DNA of 64,000 bases from Cristatella mucedo (Eukaryota > Bryozoa > Phylactolaemata > Cristatellidae). The notes beneath the pieces are model-generated. The model saw only the letters and a program-made list of their open reading frames with translations. It was not told the origin of the DNA and searched no databases. The position numbers were made by a program, and so were the translations under genes. Positions 1 through 10,125 of the stretch are shown here, piece after piece (the stretch's first letter is position 1; the number at the start of each line of letters is the position of its first letter). Location of the stretch: contig WPIO01000001.1 of the NCBI GenBank assembly GCA_009760855.2, forward strand, positions 16,043,001 through 16,107,000, read 5' to 3'.

Positions 1-736
1 ATCCCTATCCAAGATTCGGAGTTGTCTTCCGCAGTGACTTGCAAAAAATTTAACTAGCTCCTTAGTTCTATCTCGGCTTGATTACTGTAATTCCCTTTTG
101 GCTGGGCTACCAAAGAAAGCACCTAGGCCACTGCAGCTGACTATGAATATGGCTGCAAGGCTAGTTTTCAAGTCCCAGAAGTTTGACCACGTGTTTCCTT
201 TGCTAAAAGAGCTAGGATGGATGCCGGTTAACCAACGGATACAGAGCAAAGTTCTTAGGCTGAACCACAAAGCCCGCCAGGGCTTGGATCCTACGTACCT
301 AGCTGAACTGCTGCACCAGCTTCAGTCTCTTCGTGCCCCCAGGTCCTATGTGGACATTAAATTAGCTGCTCCATTCCTCCGCTTAAAGACCGTTGGCGAC
401 AGAAGCTTTAGCTCTGCAGGTCCCAGACTCTGGATCGCTTCCACAATTCTTACGCAATGACAACTAATCTCCTGCTGCCGACTATGGCTCATCCTTTTCA
501 GCGGTCCTGAGCTGCTACTTCCATGCCACTCACTACCTCAACTGCTCTCCTGACTCTGCTACGCTTCCCACTTTCTCTTTGTTGCGTGAGACGAAGTCTT
601 TTGGCTACCGAATGCATATCGAAAGCCGCTTAGGCTGTGAGTGCGCTATACAAAACTCTCATGTGTAACACCCACATAGTCTTTATGACTTTGTGGAGTT
701 GCAGACGGAGATACATTAAATTACATTACATACCTC
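1..736 (+). mobile_element. LINE A (CR1/L2-like), 3' end fragment
   Basis: The plus strand encodes the end of a non-LTR reverse transcriptase ORF: LAGLPKK-like (here WAGLPKKAPRPLQL), LLKELGWMPVNQRIQSK and DRSFSSAGPRLW. This is followed by a 3' UTR ending in a TTACAT-type tail near 730. It is truncated by the window edge and frameshifted around 440. The same segment recurs at 13.4, 16.3, 26.9, 44.2 and 58.5 kb. Confidence 0.82.
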
Positions 737-1765
737 CCAGCCCTCCAGCCCATGGAATTCTTTCAACCCCCTCGGCGCATCCATTGATGACATCGGCACA
801 TAGATGGCAGCAAACCCTTTCAATTGAATGATGTTTAAACCAACTTACTAATTATGGGCTAACCCAGTGTGATTCACAAGTTGAAAAATCTAACGCATAA
901 AGTTGGTTTTGCCAGCATATCTCCCGTTGAATCTTCACGAAATCTAGGTGTCATATTCCAAAGTGACCTTTTGTTAGACGACCACATTAGCTCCTAAATA
1001 ACGTCTTCCTACTTTCAGCTATATAACATTGCTAAAGTTCGGGCTTGCTTAGATAGGGATACCACATCTAAATTGGTATATGCATTTGTGACATCCCCTC
1101 TTGACTTCTGTAACTCACTGCTTGCTTGTCTACCGGCCTATGCCATCAGGCGCTTAAAAATTGTGCAAAAGTGTGCAACTGGGCTTATCTGTCATGAGTG
1201 TCGCAGCTGTCACATCACTCCAGTTTTCGCCTTCCTGCACTGGCCCCTAGTCAAGCAACGCATCGACGTTGGCTCCAGCCTACCTTCCAGATCTACTACC
1301 CCACCAGGCTAAGCATCGTACCAGCCGCTTTTCGGAATCTAATCATTTACTTATACTGTACAAACCTCAAATCGTTCGGATACCGTGCCTTTAGTACTTA
1401 TGCTCCCAAAGCCTGGAAACTACTTCCGACTTGTGTCACGACATACCCTGACGTCCACATTTAGAAAGAAACTAAAAATGCATCTATTTATCACAGCATT
1501 TAGTGGGTCCTCGTCATTCGTCCTTCGTGTGCTTAAGCGTGCTGAAACCGTGCATGCTGCCTGCCACTAGCCATGTTCGCATGCCAACCCTGTGCAAGCC
1601 ACCTTTAATAATGATTTTACGCTTTTTTTGTTCATTGAGCATGCTACCGCTAACCATTCAATCATGTTTCATTTGCAGTAAATTTAAAGTGCCTAGAAAG
1701 AGATCGAGTTCTCCAAGGGTGATATACACTGTAGTATTGTTATTATTATTATTGTTATCATCAGG
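737..1765 (+). mobile_element. LINE B (CR1/L2-like), 5'-truncated copy
   Basis: It starts directly after the LINE A tail, inside the segment that elsewhere follows the FYADD catalytic motif, and runs to the family's terminal stem-loop and (ATT)n. Recognisable parts are SRNLGVIFQSDLLLDD, ACLDRDTTSKLVYAFVTS and ECRSCHITP. There are several frameshifts and an internal deletion after KQRID. Confidence 0.82.
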
Positions 1766-2169
1766 ACTGGACAGAGTATATGGGGCATGGCTGGATAAGG
1801 TTCTGGGAGAAAGAGCATGGCGCTATCTCCTCGAAGAGCGGGGCTATCTCCGCAATTGAAAGAAAATAACTTCGATGCGAGCTTCACATATTTTCCCGAG
1901 ACGCTACGCACGACAGGTAGGCTAAAAAAATAAAAATGCAGCAAAATAAATATATTAATGATTAATGTAGTAAATATATAGGGATTTTGGATCGTGCACA
2001 TATTTATTAGGCTGGAGCAGCGAATTTCTGCCGTCTAAGTTCGCCTACGACCCGGCAGGCTCGTTAATTTTGAATAAAAAACCAGCCGGAAATATGCTTT
2101 GCTTAGAAAGAGTATATGGTGAATTATCTAACAACTCCGTTTTCGCTATTCAATCCCTAGTGCAGCCTT
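1766..2169. other. Unassigned 5' flanking DNA
   Basis: AT-rich sequence upstream of the CpG-rich block. I see no gene, repeat family or motif I can name. Confidence 0.5.
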
Positions 2170-2610
2170 ATTTATTTTACTTTTTTCCAGCTCTCTTTGG
2201 GGTCGGCGTTTTGCTCGGAAGGTTGACGAGCGAAGGCGCGCATGCGGTGCAGCGTGTGCCGATAGAAAACGACGCCACGAACGACTCGATAGGATGTCAG
2301 AGGATAACAGGAGGACGCCGCGAGGAGCAGTGGTCGTCGGCTACTCTGCCCGTCGTACCGTGCACGCGTGTGCGCAGGAGAATAGCAGCACGTCCGCTCA
2401 CGGCCGCGAGCCGTAGAGAAGGAGGATGGTACAGCTAGGAGAGGATCGGTTGATTGCGTGGACATTCGCTAATCCTTCGCCCAATCAGTGGGTCGGGCGG
2501 CCAGCCGCTAAGGAGTTACGCGCTCCCGCCCAGAGGGCCCACTGGGCGGGCGAAGGTTGTGAGTCAGGCGGGGGCGGAACAAAGCAGCGGCGATGCCACG
2601 CCCACAGCTC
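2170..2610 (+). promoter_or_regulatory. CpG-rich block, candidate NEURL4 promoter
   Basis: This stretch is clearly richer in G+C and CpG than its AT-rich surroundings and lies 0.45-0.9 kb upstream of the first coding exon. Visible motifs include an NF-Y type box CCAATCAG at 2481-2488, GC boxes at 2494-2500, 2544-2550 and 2571-2576, and an exact AP-1 site TGAGTCA at 2560-2566. No TATA box is obvious. Activity and direction are inferred; a divergent promoter for a gene to the left is also possible. Confidence 0.5.
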
Positions 2611-2660
2611 TATTAAGTACTTCCAACACCCTCTCAAAGCCCAAGCCGTCGACAATGGAG

Positions 2661-3060
2661 ACTAAACGCGATTAGATGAAGTACGTTTTTATTATAATTT
2701 TGAACGCTACTCTTTGCACGAATTCAGCTCTGTATATTTCAGCTAGTGGCGAATGGTGCTGTCATGTGCACGTGGTCCTCACTAAGCTCGAGACTGCACT
2801 TTTACATTATCTCCCCTGAGAGTACCCGTATGGCAAAGACATGTATCTCATCTTCCGCTGAATGACTAACTATTGAAAAACAGATTATAACTTAGCGGTC
2901 TGATATTGAACGGTAGATATAAAAGAAGTGTATATTGGAAAATTTTATGTCATGCTTGAAATTCGCTGTATCTATGATATTGGGGCGTGTTTACATTTCG
3001 TAGGAGATTACTGTAGCTGCTCACCAACGTCGGTAGCGACCGCTGTTGGGGAAAGCGGTA
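2661..3060. other. Unassigned DNA between CpG block and first coding exon
   Basis: This should hold the 5' UTR or a first intron. AG at 3035-3036 could be an acceptor for an upstream non-coding or leader exon. Nothing else is recognised. Confidence 0.4.
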
Positions 3061-3219
3061 ATGTCGTTCCATTCCCGCACCGGTTCCCTGGTTACTTTAA
3101 GCAACGGCAATAAGACAGCTCAACGCCGGCACGCTGCAACAGAATTCAACAATGGTTTAGTGATCAGTTCAGAGGCCTTGCGGGACAACTACATATTCGA
3201 AGTAAAGATCGACAAAAAG
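3061..3219 (+). CDS. NEURL4: NEURL4 exon 1: N-terminus and start of NHR1
   Basis: Begins MSFHSRTGSLVTLSNG and runs through TEFNNGLVIS to FEVKIDKK, the first half of an NHR domain. The start is placed at ATG 3061. An in-frame TAG lies at 3034-3036, the ATG has G at -3, and the FH-x2-TG box that opens an NHR follows two residues later. Vertebrate NEURL4 has a Gly-rich leader before this box, so an upstream leader exon splicing at AG 3035-3036 remains possible. Donor AAG|GTAAAG, phase 0. Confidence 0.82.
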
Positions 3220-3765
3220 GTAAAGCCGTGCGTGGTGCCTCTTAGCTGTATAACTCGCTTCGAGGTCTACTCCGAAACCGGATTTTGGTTGTCAGCTTTG
3301 CTTGAGGAGAAGAAATTTAAATGACCCTGTAGATGAGGTAGGATTTTTACTTGCCTTATTTTTGAGCTGTTAGGCTTAATTGCATCGTTTCTGAGTTCGC
3401 AGGCTGCGTTAACGAAGCAACTCCTATGTAGAAAAGTTGCGGACACTTATGAAATGAAGATTTTATTTGAACTGAATGACAATTTCTGCATTATGTTTAT
3501 TAAAGCATATTATTTCTTCAATTCTCCATCGCATTGTGGATTGTGATATTACGAAATGTAGAACTCCCATGTTAGTTTCAAGGACGAGTTTTGTTAAGCT
3601 CATCATAACTTTTCGTGGACCGTATAGCAGGTGACTATTTAAGACAGGCAATCTATTGCCATTTAAATGAGATGGTTACGGTTTTTCTGGCATTATATAA
3701 CTGCTGCCAAACGAATTTGTGGCCTTCATGCACCCACATGGTCTTCCTAGCTTTCAGTAAAGGCC

Positions 3766-3911
3766 AACAGATTCAACAGCCTCATTTATAGAGCGGCAAA
3801 AGAGTCATATTATCATTGTTGATTGAAGTGGGCTATGAAGAATCGCCTGTTGCAGGGCTCGAACCCACAACTTGGGTCCTGAAGTACCTTACTTGCTAGC
3901 TAAGACCTGGC
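3766..3911 (-). mobile_element. SINE B (tRNA-derived), intron 1
   Basis: The minus strand reads tRNA-like A box (TTAGC...GTAAGG), B box GGGTTCGAGCCC, then the family body (GCAAT...GCAGTGG...) ending in a TATAAATGAGGCTGTTGAATC tail. The two flanks, 3220-3765 and 3912-4231, show nothing further. Confidence 0.75.
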
Positions 3912-4231
3912 GTATTAGGATAGAATATTGCACTGGATTGGGTGTCAGCAGAAGACTGTATACCAAAACTTAATTGTTATACAGGAGGAGTTTTAGCTAA
4001 TTGGTGGAGCTTTGTGTGTTGTTGGACAGATGTAATCAGCATTAGCCCATGCCATTTTGTGGGCATTGTCTTTTTATATACCACTATAGTGATTGTACTC
4101 GATCGAATTATTTTAGTGTCCAATTACGTGATCGTGTACTTCAGGAATGCCTAATCTACTGATCGCTTATCGTGTCTTTCTTGCGATATCAATTTTGGAT
4201 GCATGCGGATAGGCTGCTCAATGTTTTGTAG

Positions 4232-4415
4232 TTAAATTCATGGAGTGGATCATTAGAAATTGGCGTCACCACATGTGAAGCGACAGCACTGGTGTTCCCA
4301 CCTAGTGCAACTGGTTTGCGAGATGGAACATGGGTCCTCTCAGGAACAAACGTTTTGAAAGATGGCCACTCTATCAGGGAAGAATATGGATTAGACTTGG
4401 ACACACTGAGTGAAG
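4232..4415 (+). CDS. NEURL4: NEURL4 exon 2: middle of NHR1
   Basis: Acceptor TTTTGTAG, then [16 protein letters not shown], the tryptophan-containing core strand of NHR1, followed by [13 protein letters not shown] and [14 protein letters not shown]. Entry phase 0, exit phase 1 at GAAG|GTAACA. The WSGS-x-E-x-GVT string is the most diagnostic NHR motif. Confidence 0.92.
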
Positions 4416-5365
4416 GTAACAATCACCGTTTACCGATTGACATCAGTTTATAACCTTAGAACTGGAGAGCATATTTAAGAGAATTAGAGATTCACTTATC
4501 TAGGAAAAGAGAGAAGCAATTTTATATTTTCTTTGAACTTGGTTTAAGTTCTTTGTAGAAACGAATGAGTGGCTTGACGTTAGACTCCATTGTCGGAGGT
4601 GGAGGTTGTGGTTAAACTCGCAAGGCCGGCACGTTTTTATTTCTTGTCTTGCATAATGATAGCCTTAGGGCTGCAGTAGCAGTATATCATTCTGTGTTTG
4701 GTTCACTCATGTTTAGTTATACTTTATGTTGCTGGTTTTCATTAGTCGTGATATTGGAGAAGCTCGTGATTGGGGACTATTAGTGGCACAGTTCTTGAGG
4801 ATTTGGATGTGGAATGGGTCACAATTTCTACATGGTGAACTTAAGTGTTTAGGTAGCTTATAATAGGCTATTGCAAACAATTGCTGATATGGTTTGGTTC
4901 ATCCATACTATCATACTATCATACCATGATCTGAACTCAGCCTTGTTGGTTCTAAGGGAAGTCTCACTAGGATAGTAAGAACTCTCAAGCTCTCTCACAC
5001 CTCATTACATGAACACTGGACTCTTGGATGGCCACGTAATGCATAGAAATGTCTTCTCTGTGCTTAGCAGTTTTACAGATATGCAAGACCGTCGGAACAT
5101 GTTGAGATTGAGCTGGAGCTGGGAAAAAGTAAATAATCAGGTTGTTATGATACTTTGCTTGATAACATCGTTGATATGTATTGATATGACTGTTTAATGT
5201 CAGACGAGCATCATATACTGTACATATCCTGTATATATTGTAAGGAGATGCTTTTCCTCTAAGTTGAAATTGCTTGGCCGGTCTCAGGATCCCAACCAGG
5301 TGTGCAGAACGACTTTCTGATCCTATCCACTTCCTTAGCACATATTTAAGCTTCTTCAGGTAGCT
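4416..5365. other. Intron 2, unassigned part
   Basis: No coding signal or repeat that I recognise. A short reiterated ATACTATCATACTATCATACC run lies at about 4906-4926. Confidence 0.5.
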
Positions 5366-5500
5366 AAAAAAGGGGGAAAGAAAAAGAGAAATAAGCAGTA
5401 GAGAAAGGCAAAGAGAGACACAGAGATGAGAAAAGCGAGATTTAGAGTGAGATAGGGCGGAGAGAGGGTCAGAAGAAGGGAAAAGGACGGGGAGGAGAGC
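5366..5500 (+). repeat. Polypurine tract
   Basis: About 135 nt are almost wholly A and G on the plus strand, broken by only a few pyrimidines (for example GGGGGAAAGAAAAAGAGAAA). No repeating unit. The long open frames on the minus strand here (Ser/Leu/Phe-rich) are a by-product of this composition. Confidence 0.8.
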
Positions 5501-5639
5501 GGCAAAGTCAAAGTAGCAGCACAGAGATGGCAACACAAGCTGTTTAGAAACGAAGTACCAAAGTCGGCAGTAGGAGGGAAGGCATTCGCCAGTTTTAGGA
5601 TTCATAGGGCAAAAGCGTTTACATCAATGAGCTTTATGT

Positions 5640-5700
5640 GAAAGACACAATAATAATAATGCACTTGATGCACTTGATAAAGCGCCCTCAGAGAATCTAT
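5640..5700 (-). mobile_element. LINE B 3' tail fragment
   Basis: Antisense (AAT)n followed by the conserved terminal stem-loop (GATAAAGCGCCCTCAGAGAA). Only the last ~60 nt of the element remain. Confidence 0.7.
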
Positions 5701-5839
5701 TGTCTTGGCAGGACCTGATGGCTTAAGAAGCTTGCAGTTGTTGTATGAGTTGAGCAAGGCATGAAGTAGTCAAAAGTTTAGGGGGACACAGTAATAGTAA
5801 CAGCACGATTTTGGCTATCTGCCAATACTGAGTTAAGTA

Positions 5840-6010
5840 GTTAAACCTTGAGAGAACCAAAGCTAGTAAGATCTTCACACGCATGATATTGCATCTAAAT
5901 TATTGCTATTCCCTTTGTTCCGGACTTCCTGTTACTGCCCTTAATCGTATGCAACTGATGCTGCTTGTCTGGTCTGTCGTGTTGTTGCTGCCACATCACT
6001 TCTCTTTGAT
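5840..6010 (+). mobile_element. LINE reverse transcriptase C-terminal fragment
   Basis: One frame reads ILHLNYCYSLCSGLPVTALN and continues to HHFSLI, matching the SRLDYCNSL-x-GLP-x3-I-x2-LQ region of CR1/L2 LINEs. It is divergent from both LINE A and LINE B, so it may be a third lineage. Confidence 0.55.
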
Positions 6011-6029
6011 CTGAGCTTCACTCGTTTTC

Positions 6030-6185
6030 AAATCTTAACCGCTAAGGTCCCAGTGGTAAAGGTGCTCACCTTGAATCAAGGTCAAGGTAAATGTATTTGA
6101 TGACTGAGGTCGTGGGCTCGAGCCATGTGGCATATGTGAAGTGCCCGAACAGAGATTAAGTTCTCTGAGGGTGCTATACAAATGA
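6030..6185 (+). mobile_element. SINE A (tRNA-derived with LINE B-type tail)
   Basis: A tRNA-like head (CCAGTGGTAAAGGTGCTCAC ... GTGGGCTCGAGCC B box) is followed by a tail with the LINE B stem-loop core GAGATTAAGTTCTCTGAGGG, then CTATACAAATG. It ends in the (AT)n at 6186-6211. Confidence 0.8.
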
Positions 6186-6211
6186 AATATATATATATAT
6201 ATATATATATT
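6186..6211. repeat. (AT)n microsatellite
   Basis: Pure AT dinucleotide run, at the 3' end of the SINE A copy. Confidence 0.95.
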
Positions 6212-6247
6212 ATGTAAGATCGAGATATGCGCTGTAAAGATATTCCT

Positions 6248-6312
6248 GAATAATAATAATAATGCATTTATATAGCACCTTCAGAGAACTTGATATCATT
6301 TTAGGCACTTTA
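6248..6312 (-). mobile_element. LINE B / SINE A 3' tail fragment
   Basis: (TAA)n, then TATAGCACCTTCAGAGAACT and a decayed lower stem (TTTTAGGCACTTTATGAAGT), in antisense orientation. Confidence 0.6.
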
Positions 6313-6404
6313 TGAAGTCATTGTTTATTAGTAATTCAGCAAATGTCACATGTCATGCAGTCTCATTGATCAAACCGTATCATAGATATTTTACATATAC
6401 ACTC

Positions 6405-6940
6405 TGGCAACGATTGCCTGTAATATGGACTCGTTTATCAAATTGTGCTTTGCCGAATGGTTGCTGCTAAAGGGCCCATAGTATGGTCGAGAGGTCTAGC
6501 CAAGCCTTCGACATCCATTGCATGCTAAGGCTTATCTTTAATTGTGGTAAATTTGTATAGCTACACTTGAAACTTGGTTGATTGTAATATGCAATCGATA
6601 TTGGAGCTTGCCACATACCATTAGGGCTTTAAGTGGGTCACTGCATGTTGGTCCAGGCCATTGGCTAGGCCGGGCCTTTAGAGGCCATTAGCATACAATC
6701 GTTCGTGAATGGCATGGAGTTCTGTGGGTTATTCAAAATGCCATTGTTTGTAAAATGGAATCAATGCCACAGCTTTGAACGGCTTAATTTGGAAATGGCA
6801 GGTAGCTTGCTATTCGAAAGAGTCCGGCCACTATCCTTTTGAAATCTTGTGAGTAAACTTGAAAGACCGTTGCTTGTAATATGGAACGTAAAGCTCAGCT
6901 TCACAAAGCTTATCTTGGAATGGCAGGCAGATAGAAGTAG
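6405..6940. repeat. Degenerate tandem-like repeat
   Basis: The motif CC[AG]TTG[CT]TTGTAA[TA]ATGGAA recurs at about 6740 and 6868, each followed by a related segment ending TGGAA(A)TGGCAGG. A weaker copy of the opening motif is at about 6410. The last two units are about 128 nt apart. Confidence 0.4.
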
Positions 6941-7014
6941 ATCACAGTTATTCGTGGGACCCGATGGGAACCACTGCAGCTTTTGTAGCAGGGAGAGCGT
7001 GCGATTTTCCTGGA

Positions 7015-7890
7015 TTTAAAGACTTCCTTTTTAAATTGAATGACGACAAAACCAACCTACTAGTTGTGGGCAAGCCAAGTATGATTCAGAAATTTGAAAA
7101 CCTAATGCTCAAAATTGACTCCGCCAGCATATCTCTAGTCGAATCTGAACGTAATCTAGGTGTCCAGTTCCAAAGTGACCTTTCATTAGACGACCAATCA
7201 GCTCCACAATCAAGTCTACCTACTTTCATCTACACAACACTGCTAAAATTCGGGCTTGCTTAGACAGGGATACTTACTAAATCCAAATTGGTCCATGCAT
7301 TTGTGACACCCTTTCTCGACTTCTGTAACTCACTGCTTGCTGGTCTCCCGGCCTGTCAGGCACTTACAGTTGGTGCACAACTCTGCGGCTTGGCTCATCT
7401 GTCGTGAGTGTCGCAGTTGCCACATCACACCTCTTCTCACCGACCTGCACTGGCTCCCAATCAAGCCGCCAACCGACTTCAAGGTTCTGTCATCACTTTT
7501 AGATCCCTTCATTCTCGGGCTCCAGCCTACCTCTCATCACTACTCCCCACCAGGTGAAGAATCGTTCAACTCGCTGTTCTGACTCGAACCGTTTAGCCAT
7601 ACCTTGTACGAACTTCAAAACCGTTGCTCCCAAAGCCTGGAACTCACTACCGACTGACGTCACAACGAGCCCTGACATGACGTCATTTAAAAAGAAGCTT
7701 AAAGTGCACTTGTTTATTACAGCATTTGGTTGGTCTTTGTGATTCGTTCTTCGTGTGCTTGTACCTGCTTACATTAGGCCTGCTGCTTGCGGATGTTACC
7801 ACCAATAATTTTTTAATGCTTTCTATACAGTATCTGTAAAGTTCCTAAAAAGAGGTTTAGTTCTCTGAGGGTTCTGTTCAAATATATTGT
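7015..7890 (+). mobile_element. LINE B, 5'-truncated copy in intron 2
   Basis: Encodes LNDDKTNLLVVGKPSMIQ, SERNLGVQFQSDLSLDD and ECRSCHITPLLTDLHWLP, then APKAWNSLPTDVTTSPDM, with frameshifts between segments. It ends at the stem-loop (TTTAGTTCTCTGAGGG). Confidence 0.82.
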
Positions 7891-7894
7891 TGGC

Positions 7895-8000
7895 ATTTTT
7901 GATTGCATTTTCTGGTAGTCTGGTCAATACTGAGTTATAGCAATCTTGCCTAGAGAGAACCAGAGAACTAATAAAACCATGAGATACAAATGCAGTTATA
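7895..8000 (-). mobile_element. Short antisense LINE fragment
   Basis: The minus strand reads SSLVLSRQDCYNSVLTRLPE, resembling the SRLDYCNSLLAGLPKK region of LINE A. It abuts the LINE B copy to its left. Confidence 0.5.
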
Positions 8001-8257
8001 ACCCCTGATCCTGGACAAATATCGATCAGGACGTAACTGCTCACTGCTGTCCATAGAGCTTGATGAATGAGTTGCATGTGCACAGGACGGTTTAACAGTA
8101 ATAGTTTATGACTTGAAGTACAGTGGCATGGTGCAAGGTGCTAATAATAAGCATATATTCTTTTCTAAACTGTAGCGATAGTATTTTGTATATCAGATAG
8201 AGAACTTGTGAACCAGAGTTCATATAATGCCTGTGATTTTCTCCAATATTTTTACAG

Positions 8258-8443
8258 GTGATTGTGTGGGTGTAATGCGAACAGATCAAGGAGCATTGCA
8301 CTTTTTTGTGAACAGTATCGATCAAGGTGTTGCCGTCTACAACCTGCCGAGTGTCGTCTTTGCTGTTGTTGACCTTTATGGCAAGTGTATGCAGGTATCT
8401 ATCAGCAATTTTGCTCCAGTGGACAACAGCCGTCTTAATCGTG
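8258..8443 (+). CDS. NEURL4: NEURL4 exon 3: end of NHR1 and linker
   Basis: Acceptor TTTTACAG. Encodes GDCVGVMRTDQGALHFFV, then NSIDQGVAV and VVDLYGKCMQVSIS, the closing strands of NHR1, followed by a short linker ending LNRG. Phase 1 in, phase 1 out (donor GTGAGT). An internal CAG|GTATCT at 8397/8398 could act as an in-frame alternative donor. Confidence 0.92.
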
Positions 8444-8544
8444 GTGAGTCACTTCTTGATCATCGCCTATAGTCAATTAATTTTCTCAGGCTACCGGTTT
8501 CAAAATACAAAGCAACTGAATATGGTGGGAGCTCTCAATTTACA

Positions 8545-8625
8545 TGCAAGTAATAACAAAATAAGATATTTGTATAAAGCCCTGAGAGAATTAAACCTCT
8601 TCCTAGGCACTGTACATATGCTAGA
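8545..8625 (-). mobile_element. LINE B / SINE A 3' tail fragment
   Basis: Antisense terminal stem-loop: TATAAAGCCCTGAGAGAATT followed by CTTCCTAGGCACTGTACAT. Confidence 0.6.
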
Positions 8626-8972
8626 AGGGAAAGTGCATCGTGGGCATCGGTACCTTGATTTTCAAACGCAGTGTGATTAACTCCTCGGATATTTTTGGAA
8701 ATATTTCAATACAAAGCTGTTCCCTATGTTTTGGCTGTTTCTGGAACAGTGAAACTAGTGGAGCTGAAGCATATATGTTTGCATGCACAACTGTGAGGTT
8801 AGGTTGTTTCTTAAGCGATCAAATGAGTGTGTACACAGCTCATTAATCATAATGTTAAATCCTTATTTGCGATTAGGGACACTTTTCAGAGCAGTTAGCT
8901 AGGGATCTTAGTAGCTTACTGGTTCCGGAAAAAGCCATACATTCTTTTCAGTTGGTTAAGTAAAGTAAAGGT

Positions 8973-9125
8973 TTGCTGATCTAGCCTCATTTATATAGCA
9001 GCACTAGAGCCTTTGTGACTATCACTCCGCTTGCAGAAGACAATAAAGGATTGTCTGCTCCAGAACTCAAACCCATGACCTGCGGAACAAGCACCTTACT
9101 TCTAGGTGATGCATTTGGTCCTTAG
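8973..9125 (-). mobile_element. SINE B copy, intron 3
   Basis: Antisense SINE B with tail GCTGATCTAGCCTCATTTAT, body GACTATCACTCCGCTTGCAG and a decayed B box (CAAACCCATGACCTG). The flanks at 8626-8972 and 9126-9355 hold nothing I recognise. Confidence 0.72.
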
Positions 9126-9355
9126 GTTAGTCTGTTCTTTTAGTTAGATCAGTTCAGGAAAATTTATTATTATGTCTACTTTGCTAAGGAGCTGCAATTG
9201 CTTCCTTCGACCATTGGATGCAGACCGTAGCTCTTACTCTGACCTACAGTTATTAGGCTGCCATCGCTTGGGTCTTCCCTACCCTTGCTGAAATACTTCT
9301 TAAAATACAACTTTGCCTCCCCAAGTCTCCAGGTCCTCCCTGGACACTTTACACG

Positions 9356-9905
9356 GTACATTAGTTATACCATTTTCATGTACGACTGATGCCTTTGTTG
9401 GTCCTAGGCTATGGAACTCACTTCCACATTTCTTACGAAAACATAACTACTCTCCTGCTGCCGACTATTACACATCCTTTCCAGCCGTCCTAAACTGCTA
9501 CTTTCATGCTACTCACTACTCAACTGTTCTCCTGACTCAGCTAAGCGTCTCACTTTGTCTTTGTTGTGTGAGATGGAATCTGTTGGTTACAGAATGCATA
9601 CCGAAAGCCATTTATGCTTTGAGTGCGCTATGCAAAGCTTTTCTGCGTAACACCCAGATAGTCTTTGTGGAGTTACAGACAGAGATACATTACAGTATGC
9701 TACTTCCTTTTTAGCCATGCTGTGCTGTTACATCTTTGCTACAGAATTTCTCGACTGTCCTCACTCAGCTATGCTTCCAATTTCTTATTTTTGCATGAGA
9801 TGTCGGCTGGCTAATGTATATGCACCACTTAGTTTCTCTTGCTTTGAGAGAGTTACACGTATGTTAAACTAGCCTGCATAACACCCTACTTAGTCTTTGC
9901 CTTGT
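9356..9905 (+). mobile_element. LINE A 3' end, with a second copy of its 3' UTR
   Basis: The first part (to about 9695) reads FVGPRLWNSLPHFLRKHNYS and the LINE A 3' UTR, ending GAGATACATTACA. A more decayed version of the same 3' UTR segment (CTCGACTGTCCTCACTCAGC ... TGTGGAGATACATAC) follows at 9700-9920. Confidence 0.65.
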
Positions 9906-10039
9906 GGAGATACATACGTACTGGTACACTCGTGCAAGCACAAGCATGCATGCATGAGCATGCTCTTGAATAGGCACTTGTGAACTTATTCTTATGAATG
10001 CATGCATGCTCCTACTCACCTTATGTAGGTTAATTATCC

Positions 10040-10125
10040 TAGGCACCAAATGTAAAGCGCCTAGAAAGAGATTAAGTTCTCTGAGGGCACTATCAAGTTC
10101 ATTATTATTATTGTTATTATTTTGT
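10040..10125 (+). mobile_element. LINE B 3' tail fragment
   Basis: Intact stem-loop (AAAGCGCCTAGAAAGAGATT then AAGTTCTCTGAGGGCACT) followed by (ATT)n. The rest of intron 3 to 10694 has nothing recognisable. Confidence 0.72.

Noticed and set aside
1693..2001. 102-codon minus-strand frame near the left edge
   Set aside because: Low-complexity Ile/Leu/Phe content from AT-rich sequence and an (ATT)n tail; no support.
2070..2465. Open frames on both strands in the promoter-like block
   Set aside because: Overlapping opposite frames in CpG-rich DNA with no family resemblance; more likely composition effects.
4985..5605. 206-codon minus-strand frame
   Set aside because: Its length comes from the polypurine tract (Ser/Leu/Phe-rich low complexity); no motif or conservation.
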